Assembly (NCBI GenBank): GCA_050084515.1
Contig: CM114274.1
Coordinates: forward strand, 8,618,001 to 8,682,000
Length of the DNA: 64,000 nucleotides
Reading direction: 5' to 3'
Source: Blasia pusilla
Lineage: Eukaryota > Marchantiophyta > Marchantiopsida > Blasiales
In this document: in pieces, positions 34,016 to 46,011 of the stretch
Numbering within the stretch: position 1 is the stretch's first letter
Layout of the letters: every line of letters starts with the position of its first letter
Program-made: the position numbers and the translations under genes
Notes under the pieces: model-generated
Told to the model about the DNA's origin: nothing
Database searches by the model: none
What the model saw: only the letters and a program-made list of their open reading frames with translations

Positions 34016-36779
34016 AAAGACAATAAATTAGATCACTACCCTTTGCCAATGAAACAACTACTATGATCAAAGTACCAACCGCGAGTTAGTTCTTGGAGTG
34101 GCTTTGCCTAAATGGTTGAAAGAAAAAAAGTCACTTGTATTGTTGAATTGAATCTATGGTTTCAAGAAACTGGATTTTTTGTTCGTAAATAAGAGCATAG
34201 ATAAATATCTCTTAGGTATTATTGTCTAGTATGTAACTAGTTACTCATACTCCTATAGGATGTTCTTTCCCCGTATTCTTTTTCGTATATGGACGTATTT
34301 GTAAGGAATTTGGGATATAATTATTTTTTCATAATTATTTTTAGTTCATCTATGACAGCTTTCACATTTATTAGCTCAGCAGATTCAGGTATGTGATATC
34401 TAAAGCCCACTTCGTACATGCTATTTTGTATTCCAGAAGTAATTAGGATGTCATATATTAAATACAAAATCTAAATTACGCTCTAAAATCTTTCACTAAT
34501 GAACCGAATGCTTTCCTAAACCGCGCTATTATAATAATTAGATAGTAATGACTAGGAAGTTCAGTCCATCCCAAATACAAGGGTCCACACAGATTTATAT
34601 TTATTTAATGCCACAAATAAGGGGGCTATGCACGATGGGGGATGTCAACTTAAATGAAGTAAAATTAAATTATCTAATATTTTATTGCTACATTTTCTTA
34701 TAAATCTGATCAGATTTTCTGGAAACTGTAACTAAATATTATTATTCTTTTGAAAAATTAAGAAAAAACAGGTAAAAGAAATTATATTCTTTCAACTTCA
34801 TAAAATTCGAATTTATTGTCCCAACTGGTCACAAGTTATATGCACCAAAGTGAGGACATTAATTAATATGGACCTCACAACTAGTGCGGTGAAAGGTTGG
34901 TGACATATGGCACCAGTTCTATATTATTAATCATATAAAATTTTAGTGCGAGTTATGGTCATTCTTCTAGACCATACCCATATCTTTTCTTTTGATATCT
35001 TGAAGGATTCTGCTCCAATCTCCATAAGCATATTTTATATTGAAAATGCCCAAAGGAGGTAGCGGTTATGGTTAGGTGGTAAAGCATACTAGAAAGTATA
35101 TGTAAGGGACCATGCATGGATCCATGTTTAGTAGTAACTCACAAGTAAATGGGACTCCACTTACCCCTCTAAAATTTTAGGGGTCCTCTTTTCCAAAGGA
35201 AACAAGGACACCATGTGACCACAAAAGTATTTTTGAATGAGTAGAGACGTATGTTAAAGAGAGGGGCAATTATCTTGGAAATTATTTTGTGATAAATCTG
35301 AATTAGGAAGAAAGATAAAATGAACTCATCTTTTATGTCCACATGAGGCATCTGAAAAATAATTTCGCTACAAATACAAAGAATTGAGCATCTATTTAGT
35401 AATCATTTGCACATTTTTTTACTTGAACTCGTACATTTATGCCACTTATGAATTGGGTCAATAGCAAGGTGGAGATGTTATGGTGTCCTAAAATATATTT
35501 TGTTAAAGGATTTAAGTATAAATTTCTTTGGCATATGTATAACAAGGGCTTAGCTGAATAGCATCTCTCTAAACAGGTGAACATATCTAGAGAGTTCCTA
35601 CATATGCTAAAAGCTAAAATTCATGCTGCCCCAAAAATTGTTTTCTTGTTACACGTCATAGGTTAAAAGAAAACGGAGGCCCTTTTGAAAAAAGTCACTT
35701 TCTTAGTAATGTAAATGTATTCACGTGATAAAAATAATAAGTAAATCCAAAATATTAATCAATGCCGATGAAAAACATTAAAAACTTGCCGAAAGTGTTA
35801 GCAAACACTTTCGGCAATGCACCAATATTTCCATACAATAAATATTTTTATAATAAAAATCAAATAAAAGGGAGAACTATTACTTCCCACCACCAATGAT
35901 CACACTGGACCCACTCGGAAAAGATTTCCAATCGACGGTCTCGTTGGGCTAATTTTCCCGAAATTAATAAATATCCGATCTAAAGAATAAATAAAAAGGA
36001 AATGAACTTCTTTCCGTAGACTCGGCGAGCGAGCCAGAGAGCGACGTCTGACGTTCGAATCGGTCCCTCGTGCGGTTGACACTTGTACGGTCGTGCACAA
36101 TAACGAATGGTACGAAGGAGGGAGCGAACGAGGAGGGGTTACAGTACCGGAAATAGCGAAAGTACTACGGTAACTACATGGATGGAACTCAATCATGAGT
36201 TCAAAAGTTACTTCTGTCCGCTTCCGACAAGTGGAGGTGATTTCGAAATTACCCTGGTTTTTGAAAAATTTCTTAATATGTAATATCTAATATAAAATTG
36301 TAATATTAGTTCCGTCACGATTTATATCCACACTGAATCGAGCGAGTGTTTTACGAACGGAAGTATTCATTCATTACTGAAGGTAATAATAGGATAGTAA
36401 TATTATATTAATAATGAAGAGTACTTAATTGTCTTCCCCTGAAAGAAAGTAGACAGGGATTATTATTAAATACATATGCTAGCTTTTTAATAATTGTAGT
36501 AATGGGATTATTAATTGGAAAGTCGTAAAATTTAGCTACCATATTAAGTTCTTATCGTGATCTTATTTCATTTAGAAAAGAGCTCTGGACGTGGCACGAA
36601 GGTTCCGAATCCATAATATATTCAAGTAGGGAAAAAATTTACAAATGAAAAGATTGTCAAGAATATTAATACTCGACATAGTAACGCCTTTATCCATCAC
36701 GAACGTTCATTACCATATTTAAGTATTTTGAATTTCGTATCTGGAAACTCCAAATAAAGTATAAACATATCCTAATTAT
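34016..36779. other. AT-rich intergenic DNA
   Basis: No gene supported. Contains a possible tRNA-like segment at 35070-35140 and the hairpin at 35786. From 36000 on the GC content rises towards the transcription factor gene. Confidence 0.5.
35786..35817. repeat. Perfect 14-bp hairpin, CACTA-like motif
   Basis: TTGCCGAAAGTGTT, loop AGCA, AACACTTTCGGCAA. The stem is perfect. The GCCGA-AGTGT core recalls the repeated subterminal motifs of plant CACTA transposons, but neither CACTA ends nor a transposase are visible nearby. Confidence 0.6.
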
Positions 36780-37484
36780 CCGGACAACCGAAAGATCGCG
36801 TTCAGGGACGGATACCGTGGAAGGCGAGCACGAGAGGCAGAAGAGGAATAATAATAATATTAATAGTATTATGATTACTGTCCGAGACGAAAAATAATGG
36901 CGATGATAAAGAAGACGGGCGTAACTCGGGGCGGAGGGCCCGGTGCGGCCGGTTCCCGGGTCTGATTCCGTGAGCAGCGCGACAAGGCGACCGGGTGTAG
37001 CGGGTTCCAGCGCCGAGAAGCCGGTGAGTTGCGAGCAGTGTGTGCGGGGCTCCGGGCATGACCGGCTGCAGCCCGTCAGATGCCCTAGAAATGGTGGTCA
37101 TCTACCCCCAACCTCAAGAGGAAGAGAGAGAAAGGCGGAAAGAAAGAGAGAGAGAGAGAGAGGGAAACGTTCGTTCGAAGGAATCCTGAACAGTATCGAC
37201 GAAGAGAGCGTAGAATTGGGAGTGCTGAGACAGACGAAGATCGGCACTACCGAATTCGATTTGGTGCGACGGACGATGGATCGTGCGCGCAATCGCTCGC
37301 TCCTGCGCATCAATTGCCATGGGACTTCTGCCATCCGAAGCTCGCCGTGGTAATCGCCATCCCCGACCCCAAACACATCCCTGCGAGTGATTTTTACCGT
37401 TTTCCCTTTCCTTCTCCCTCCCACATCTGTCCTGGCTTCCTTCCTCCCTCTCTCCCTTCCACCATCAACACCACTACAGTAACA

Positions 37485-37517
<33 letters not shown>

Positions 37518-40500
37518 TATTCTTCTAATGCATTAACAATCAACAACAGCAAGTGCTGCAGCTAAATGCTAGGGATGGTGGTGGATTTAGGGTGGGTGAG
37601 TCGGAAGGGAGGAGGAATAGGAGTAGGAGTAGGAGGAGGGGGAGGACTGGATGTTGTTGCTGTCTGATGGCATGTGAGGATGGTGGATTGAGGGGTGGAG
37701 AGGGGGTAAAAAAGTTGGGAGCTATGGGGGTTGGTAGGGTGGAGGACGTATGCGTTGACAGAGGTGAACGGAGGCGGAACATAGGCTGCCATGGTTGCCG
37801 AAACTGAGAAAGGTGGAAGAATAGTCTGCTGTTGACTCCATTCGTTTCACCAGTTCACTCTTGGAGTAGAGTACAGGAGAGAGACAGAGAAATAGAGGAA
37901 TAGAGGGCGGTGGTTACGATCGAGCGTGAGTGTATCAGGAACGACAACTGCAGATCTGTTCAAGTTTCGGGCATTCCCCTTTTGACTCGCCCGTGTCTTT
38001 TGGGGAGAGAGAGGGAGTGACGAGGAGGGGGCTGTAGTGTGGGGTGCAAAACCATTGTCTGGTGTTTTGTGAAGCACTCAGCATTGGGGATCACCGGGGA
38101 AGGAGCAGTAAGGCTCAAGTGGGCTGGTGCAGTGAGGTTTGTACAAGAAGGGGTTTGGGATTGAAAAGATGATTTGTACTGGGTATCGCTCAGATGACTT
38201 CTTCTTTCTGAGTCCAGGGGCTGCTACACAGGTTCGCAGTGTATGAGCTGAAATCCACCATGCTGTCTCCTCTCTCGCTTGCTGCACACCGTAGAAGAAG
38301 TGGAGCTCCAGTTGAGGAGCCGTGGCTTTTGGGCTGTGGCCCAAGTCTCCGGTGGCAAGTCTAGTTGTGTGTGGACATATCTGGGGCGGACTGCAATTTT
38401 TCGTTTCGAGAGCTGTGTTCTTGGTGTCTAGACGATCACTATTGGCTTATGTGGGGTGGCAAATTCGTCTGCTGTCGGCCTTTCATGCAGCGCCGTTGAG
38501 TGTTATACCCATAAAGACACTGGCACGGCCAATTTTGTTTGTGGAGATTGTTGACGCGGGTTCTACTCTGCTGGAGGTTCTGGCATTGGACAGGACAGGG
38601 CAGGACAGGAGGAAGGGTTCATGAAGTACCACACGCGGAGGGACACTTTCGGGTGATCTTACACAATTAAGCAGTTTCTCGCAGTTGAGGGACCGTTTCA
38701 TTCGGAGGGGATGAGTCTACAGGAAGTGGGGTTCAGGCTTTTTGGCGGTCGCCTCCGTGCTTCCTTGGGTCGTGGGCTGAATCTACTGGAAGACTGCATT
38801 TTTCCTGGGCAGAAATGAGGAGGAAGTGTTTCATTGGCTCCTGAGCACCTTCTTTGAGTCGTCAGGATGGGTCTAGTGCCTTCGAAAATGATGGATAGGG
38901 AGATTGTACTACACGCAGTTCCATAATCCGCAATGCGCTCCGTGTTCCTCTTCCACAATTCACCTTAGTTTAGACAGACGAATTGTGAAAGAGAGGCATT
39001 GGACGGTCCACTTAGATCAATTTCAAGCTTTCCGAAGGCGACGCATTGGAGCTACTTGTAAGAGTCGTGCCCTGATGCTCTTTTATTGTTTCCAAAATTG
39101 GGCTTTATTATTGTTCTCGTACTGTTCAGCAGTTCTCTTCGACTCACCGGACCTCCTGCACTCGGAGTACTTGGTTTCTGTCAGAAGCCCCATCGTGTTA
39201 TATTTGCCGAACTTCCTTCCTGCCAGCAGAATGGCCTCCCTAGAATGCCCCGGAATAAACGCTTGAGAGTGGAGTTTCACCTGATGCCATGGGAGCAGCT
39301 CCAACCGCTTCTCCTCCCTGCCCAGAGGAGTATCGAAGAGCAGCTGGAGCTCTCTTCCTTTGTAACTGCGGAGTACCCATTCAACAAATTTGGGTTCCCT
39401 GGGAGAAGTATGTGGTGTAGGAGTAATCCATGATCTAGACAGTGTCCAATGTGCGGTCCTTACATACAGTAATCAAAATCTGGAATGTCTTGGACAGATG
39501 GACCGACTTTATGAGTTCCTGCGAAGACTCCCTCGAAGTCCCTGAACGTAGATTGCATCTCGTTGCAAACTTCACTCCGGGTCAGTTCAGATGGCCTATC
39601 GAGCAGAGAAGTCCGGAATCAAAGCCTTCTAGTCATATTCTCGACGAGAGGGCATTGGTTGTCCGGGTGGGCATGGAGGGACAATCGTGCTGGAGAGACT
39701 CTAGTCATGAGGTAGTGGCTGTTGTAGCCCTGCGACCATAGGCCCCCACTCTGGTTGGACGGGCCTGTCAGCTTGTTTGCAATGGATAGGTCTGCCACAC
39801 ATTTCTTCACAATGTCTGACCACAATAAGGATATCTCTGTTTCACTATGCTTGTAAAGGCCAAGGTACAGAGAATAATGGAATCGTAGATGACTAGTTGC
39901 ATGAGAGATATACCAGAGTCAGCTGTGGAATTTTACACATGCTAAACTTTTCATCGATTTCCCCGTCTCTGTGATGTTGAGCAAGTCCTGGTACTCAATT
40001 ACACTTCACGCCTGGTGAGAGAGACAAGTTGAATACCGACGATGAGAGCGGCTATGAGTTCTTTCTTGACGATGGTCCTCCTCTAGAATGTGGACGACAT
40101 GAGGATGATTCCTGAGTAGGCCATGTTCAGTTAGAGGGATTTCTTTTACCGATCCTATAAATTAAACCTTCTGGAGGTTCGCATTAGGATCTCACAATGG
40201 CAGTGCTCACACCTAACCTTGAAGAGGTCTAAGAAGTCTGAGGGTCTCGGATGAGCACTCTACTCGTCTGTTACAACTGGAGCACTTCTACTTGCTTAGG
40301 TTCTGAACTTAATCAGTGATCTCTGACACTTCTTGATATGATCCACTCACTTCAGTGGTGGCTGTTTCATATTAGGAGAAAGAACGAGCATTCTGTTCTT
40401 GCCTTTGATATGGTTCTGTAGTGGCTGAATCGGATATGTAGAGGAAGCCCTCACGGATCATAGTCATTTCACTCCGCAACTATTTCATGGCAATTATTTT

Positions 40501-40740
40501 AGAGCTGAATGGTGGGTAGGAGCTGAGTGAATTTGGATGTATGTTGGTGACATGTGAGATGGGGGCATTGGGATTCTGTTGGTATCAGAAACTGCCAGCA
40601 GCTCTTGAGACAATCTTCTATTAAGGCTGTGCACCCAGGTGGATATGGATTGATGTTGGAAATATCCAGATATGTAGTCGCTCTTATAATGACGTGTCAA
40701 ACAATTCACTAATTTCTTCATGACTTGGATGATGCAGATC
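36780..40740 (+). other. Upstream and leader region of the PHR-like gene
   Basis: GC-richer than the DNA to the left. Many overlapping 60-130 codon frames exist on both strands, without homology. Holds an AG repeat (about 37138-37163) and a CTA repeat (about 37487-37514). The coding start at 40741 lies directly behind 'gatgatgcag', a plausible splice acceptor, so part of this stretch is probably 5' UTR exon(s) and intron. The transcription start cannot be placed. Confidence 0.45.
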
Positions 40741-43700
40741 ATGTATGCTGCAAAAAAAATATCGACTTCTAGCCTCATTCCACAGCGATCAGGGCAAGGC
40801 CCTGATCAGCGAGGTTTAAGTGCTGCGGGTGCTTCCACAAATTCAGGAGGTAGTCCTGTAGCTTCTGGAGGTGGGGGTGGTGGGTCTTCCGCAAAACAAC
40901 GGCTACGGTGGACACCTGAGCTGCATGAGCGATTTGTTGACGCAGTCACCCAACTTGGTGGTGCAGACAGTAAGTTTTTGTTAAGTCATGCGACAGCATG
41001 ATGACCCACTGATATATCTGTATTGTTAGCGGAGCAGTCTATTTGTTCATATTTCGTTTGGTTCCTTTTTGGTCACAACAACAACTTTAACGGCCAGCTG
41101 GGCATCTCCTTGATTGCAGCACAAACTGATGTCTGTTATCTGGAATGCAGGAGCAACTCCAAAGGGTGTCCTTAGGGTTATGGGAGTGCAAGGGCTCACC
41201 ATTTATCATGTCAAAAGTCATCTTCAGGTCTGGTCTCTAGCAGATTCGTCTATCACTGGATTTGCACCATTCGCCTTCACCAGAGATGCTGTGGAGCTTT
41301 GAGGAAACCACTGTCAAAGAGATGTCGGTAGCTGCTGTACTCGTAGGCCAGTAGATCTCATTCAAGCTCCCTGATCATTGATTTTTACCTTTGGAATATA
41401 CTGCAGAAGTACCGGCTGGCCAAATATGTTCCAGAAACGCTTTCGGATGGTGAGTAACCCAACTATGCAGGCTTCTGGGACTAGCATAACTCAGATTGTG
41501 CATTATTGACTCCTATCTGATGAATTGGTTGAAGAACTTAGTCTTAGTTTCATCAAGTTATAAAAAGCCTCATTCTTTTTGTTTCCATGTGTTGTAGGAG
41601 GGAAGTCTGAAAAGAAGAAGAATCCTGCTGATATCATTCCGTCTTTGGATGCAACTTCGTAAGTGCTTGCTTTCATTTGTGATGGCCAACCGATATTAAA
41701 TCTGAACCCTGTTATGTATTTGTGTGTGTATTCAGTGAGCGCAACTTTTCCATAGCTCTTGCATCCTCACCAATGTCTTTAGAGTGTCTGGAGAGAGTCA
41801 ATTCCTCATAAATTTCACAGGGGATGTAAATGACACCCCTCCATTCCGCGGGAGACAAAATGCATTGTCCCATTTTTTTCCCTAGCATATGGAAACTTTC
41901 ACTGGGGCTTCCTCTACAAGCCTGTCTGAGTACAACCCTGTTGACATGATGATTTTTATCCAAGGAGGATATTACTTTTGTGTTTGCAAATTCAACAAGA
42001 CATGCTAAGTGAAGTTTAGTGTCTCTGGATGTTCTTGGACAACAGTGGGATTCAGATTACAGAGGCGCTACGCATGCAGATGGAGGTTCAGAAACGATTA
42101 CATGAACAACTAGAGGTTTGTTTCAGCCCTTTCGGGTTCATTTGTGAAGTCCCACACCGCTACACTTGCTACTTGTGTCCAATATCCACCCTGCCCTGCA
42201 TGCCTCAAGTTGTCCAAAAGGGATCAAGAAGAAAGTATATGAGCTCATAATGAATCATCTTTGAATGGTTATTCCAAATTGAGTTGTGGTGAGCCTGAAA
42301 CTAAATCACGTCTTCTCCACTCCATATAGTGGTCCAAGTCTCATTTTGTCATACTGTTAATTCCTCTTTGTCATAAGTAGTCATGGAAAGGCTGTCAGTC
42401 GCTTGCCAGTGTTAAGAAATGTTAAGAATGGTAAAACTCCTTCTGAATCTGCCTAGTTAACACAAACTTTGATGGGAGAGCTAGAATTCGCTAATAACTC
42501 AAATGTTTTAATGGGGGAAGTTTGTGAACAAAAGTTTAAATGGAGTATTCTTTTATCATGACAAAGGAAGTCGAGTTAGATCTCTCGAAATGAGAGATAA
42601 AATTTTGAGAAATGAATTAAAAAGTGCAAAGATTAACACTAGCAATTTCATGGTTTGGTGCAGCATTTTATTGACTGGTAAAGAACAGTAGAGCAAAGTG
42701 GAGCATTTTCTGATTGGTGGGCACAGATAATGTATAAACCAGAGACCTTATTTTAGAGCTGGGTGATCTGTGTGTTTCTTTTCACAGGTTCAAAGGCATC
42801 TGCAACTCCGTATTGAGGCACAAGGTAAATATCTACAGAAGATAATTGAAGAGCAGCAAAGACATGGGGGCATTCTAACTGGACGGGCAGCTCCTTCTGA
42901 ACCAGGGTCTGGAGGACAACCTGTGCCTTTGGCTGAAATAGGGACTGGCCTGTCTGTTCCCCTTAGCGGGGGTTTTGGATCTACTGTGTCGACTGCACCT
43001 AATGTCACTGGAACAAGTAAAGCAGCTGCAGACAGTCAGACCATAGAAAATGCTTCTGGAGGTACAGGAGCGATGCAAAATGTAGGCCCTCTGTCATCTG
43101 AAAACAATGGATCCCTGAACCAGGTTTCAGGTCTTCCATTTCAGTCCCAAGCACCTCCTCAATACTTGGAATACAATGGTTCTTCCAACTTTTTGAGTAG
43201 TTCTGCTGTAGAAAATGGTCCAGCAGGTCAGCCTCCATTGAAAAGGATGCGCCTGGATGAAAGCTCAACACAACCTCAATCAAAAGAATTGTCAGAAGTC
43301 CTGACTGCCCAGACGGGTACGTTCTCAACATCTGGCCAATTGTCATCTGAGGGAGTAACTGCATTGTTTCATTCAAATACGAAACAGTTTGGCTCAAATC
43401 AAGAGTTTACAAGGACTCCTGGGTTCCACACTGCTTCAAATGCATCTTTCCAGCAACAATCATCAGGCCAACAAAGCTTCTCAGCTCAAAATCACAACGT
43501 CCAAGTTCAAACACATGGTGGACGAGTGCAATATGAATCAGGTTTTCAGCAGCCACCTCTGCTACCAACTGGTGATGTGGGTGGTATGGTGGCCCCTCCG
43601 CAGCTACAACCAAGACCGCAACCCCCATCACAACCTCAACTGCCATCAAACCCCTTAAGTGCACAGTCACCATTGAGCCAAGAAGGAGGATTCTTATCTG

Positions 43701-43840
43701 GCTCCAGTGTGGGTAGTTTGGATGAATCCACTCCTAGTGGGGTTTCACATCAGTCAAAGTTTGGGGCTAGTTCGTTGGGTGTTGCAGCTGGGCAGGGAGG
43801 AAGCTTGCCTGCTTCCCAAGTATATGAGCAGTGGGATTAG
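40741..43840 (+). CDS. PHR1/PHL-type GARP MYB-CC transcription factor
   Basis: DNA-binding factor of the family that controls phosphate-starvation genes through P1BS sites (GNATATNC). Six coding exons with GT-AG borders and matching phases: 40741-40969, 41151-41227, 41407-41449, 41598-41658, 42046-42115, 42788-43840; 510 residues. N-terminus [15 protein letters not shown], then a Gly/Ser linker. GARP MYB repeat at residues 54-111: [48 protein letters not shown]. Coiled coil at 138-186 with the family mark LHEQLE. The remaining 320 residues are Gln/Ser/Gly-rich without a known fold, long for the family. Upstream in-frame ATGs exist (40720, 40729, 40732) but lie before a likely splice acceptor. 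Which PHL clade it belongs to is open. Confidence 0.93.
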
Positions 43841-46011
43841 ACTCTAATATCATACAGCAAACACCCTCAAGATGAAGTCATTTCATGTCAACTTACTTGA
43901 CAAAAGGAAACACTAGTGGCTGAGGTCAGGGGGTTCTAAGAGTAACATGAAATTAGATAACTGCAAAGCCAGGTAGTCTGGAGCTGCAACTGAGGCCTGT
44001 AGATTGGAGCTGTTGATCACTATAGGTTTAGTTGAGGAGGTTGGCAAGCTGACCATGTGTTATTCGCAGTTTATATGCCAGAGTGAATTGCAGGAGTGCC
44101 GCAGAAGTAAAAAAGTGACTCGGCTAGAAACATTAAATTGTAGAGAGGATTCCAGAACTGGCTAGGTGATTTGCAGCAATGCCTCGCTGGGAGGAGGTGA
44201 TACCCACAACTCCTGTTGTAATTTACTAGGCTTGAGGGATTGTCTTGATCCTTTTATTCACTCTTCTTCATGACGTGAGATTATGCTTTTATCCTCCTGC
44301 TTCATTAGAGTAAATCTTCCAAAATCTCGCAGTAATGGTTTCAGAGTGACTACTATAGACCTGTTTCCTCAGTGCGATTGTCTCTCACAGCCTTTACTTC
44401 TCTCCTGCAATTCAGAGTTCATCTAAGCTCGATAGTATCTGGTGCCCATGCCAGAATTCAGATGTTCATATGACCCTGTTTTACTGGGGTAGGTTTCTAC
44501 TAGATTCTGGTGCTCAGTCACCATTGTACATGGCAGGAAACAGAACTCCTTCTGGAGTCGATTTGTCACTATGAAGCATGCCTTGTCTGTTCTTATCCAA
44601 ACAATGTACAGTGTTGTGCAATGATTGAGGGAATTTCCCTGCCAGGAGCACAAAAAGACTCTGCGTGCTTGTGAGTCTCTGGATATGGTAGGTATTGCAT
44701 TGGAGCTTCCTCATTTCCTGCATCACTGCTTTCTCTTTACGAGCTAGATGAAGGGATATATCAGTCTATAACTTGTGTAGGCAGGAACTGTGATTTTACT
44801 GTGAAATGGATTGGATTCAAGGATCCTTCCATGGTATCATGGTGCTGAAGTCCTTTAACACTGAATATTCAACCTGACTTGGTGAGGTTGGTGGTGAAAA
44901 CTGGAGTACTGGTTTCCCTTTCCGAGTTATGATTTGCTTTTTGTGTTTGTGAACTCCAAATTGATTAGAAATCGTTGACAAGATGGTATGCTTCCCCACA
45001 AACGAAATTGATATTGCAGGGTACACTTCAGTATGCGCAATTGATCGGGGTTTCCTCAGAGGTTCACGTGTGTTGTTTACATGTGCTAGAGAGATACGTG
45101 GAGAACAGGAAGCTGCTGGGTCATGGGTGATGGCAGCAACCCCTCTTGCAGTCCTATTGCACTACAAGAGAGTGCTTTGAAGGGTTAAAGATATGGGTTT
45201 TCCTGGGGAAATTGGGGCTGTACATGTTTTCATTTTGGCATTTACAGCCTTCTTATGTTTGTGGATCACTCTGGTGTTGGATCAGTGTTTGTCCTCCAAC
45301 GCAATCATGTAGGGCTCAAGAGTCTCGCCATGATTTCGCGAATTCTCGTTGACGCCATAGCTACTTCTCTGATTACCGACAATAGCAGCTACAATGCTCA
45401 AATTTCACTATATGGAAAGTTTGTCTTGGGAGGATGCCGCCCTTGAAAGTTGTTGGAAGAGACTCATTCAATTGATGCTGAAAGCTTCAGTACCATGGGA
45501 CCTGAATTCCAGTCACTGAGATATATGCAGCAGCAGTCACTAATAAATGTCACAAGACCTCATGCAGTGCATGGCCTGCTAGATTGTAGTTGCCTTGCAA
45601 CTTAAAGGAGAGCTTCTGCAGGTTCCCTACTCCCTGGCACAACAATTTAGCACGTCTTCTTATAAAGCCTTCCCGGGAAGCACATTCCTCGTTCTGCCTT
45701 ATTAGAAAGGCCTCTAGAACTTGAAATTACATTCACCACTTCCTTCATCAGCCATGGCAAAGTATTTATAGTGGAGTCCACAATCATCCATTCCGAAACT
45801 TAAGGCTCTTGAATCAAATAAAAAGCAACTCCCCAAAGAGGTACAAAGGAGTGATCATACATGTTTTCTCCAAATTATGGGGGTTATGTTGAGAAGTGCC
45901 AACTGTTTCGGATGAAAGTTCATAGGAATGGCGGGTGTAGAAAAGCACGGTTTGATTAAGAAGATGCCATCATCATAATCTTTGGAACCTGCAAAGGGTG
46001 TGCTGTGCACC
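43841..46011. other. 3' UTR and intergenic DNA between convergent genes
   Basis: Lies between the 3' ends of the PHR-like gene (+) and the metallo-hydrolase gene (-). GC content stays gene-like to about 45.7 kb, so long 3' UTRs are probable. No further coding exon is supported. Confidence 0.5.

Noticed and set aside
37098-37807. Several overlapping 60-130 codon frames upstream of the PHR-like gene
   Set aside because: No homology, low-complexity content (AG, CTA, GGA runs), and all three-frame openness comes from composition.
42790-43673. Minus-strand frames inside the last PHR-like exon
   Set aside because: Shadows of the + strand gene, which has motifs and splice sites.
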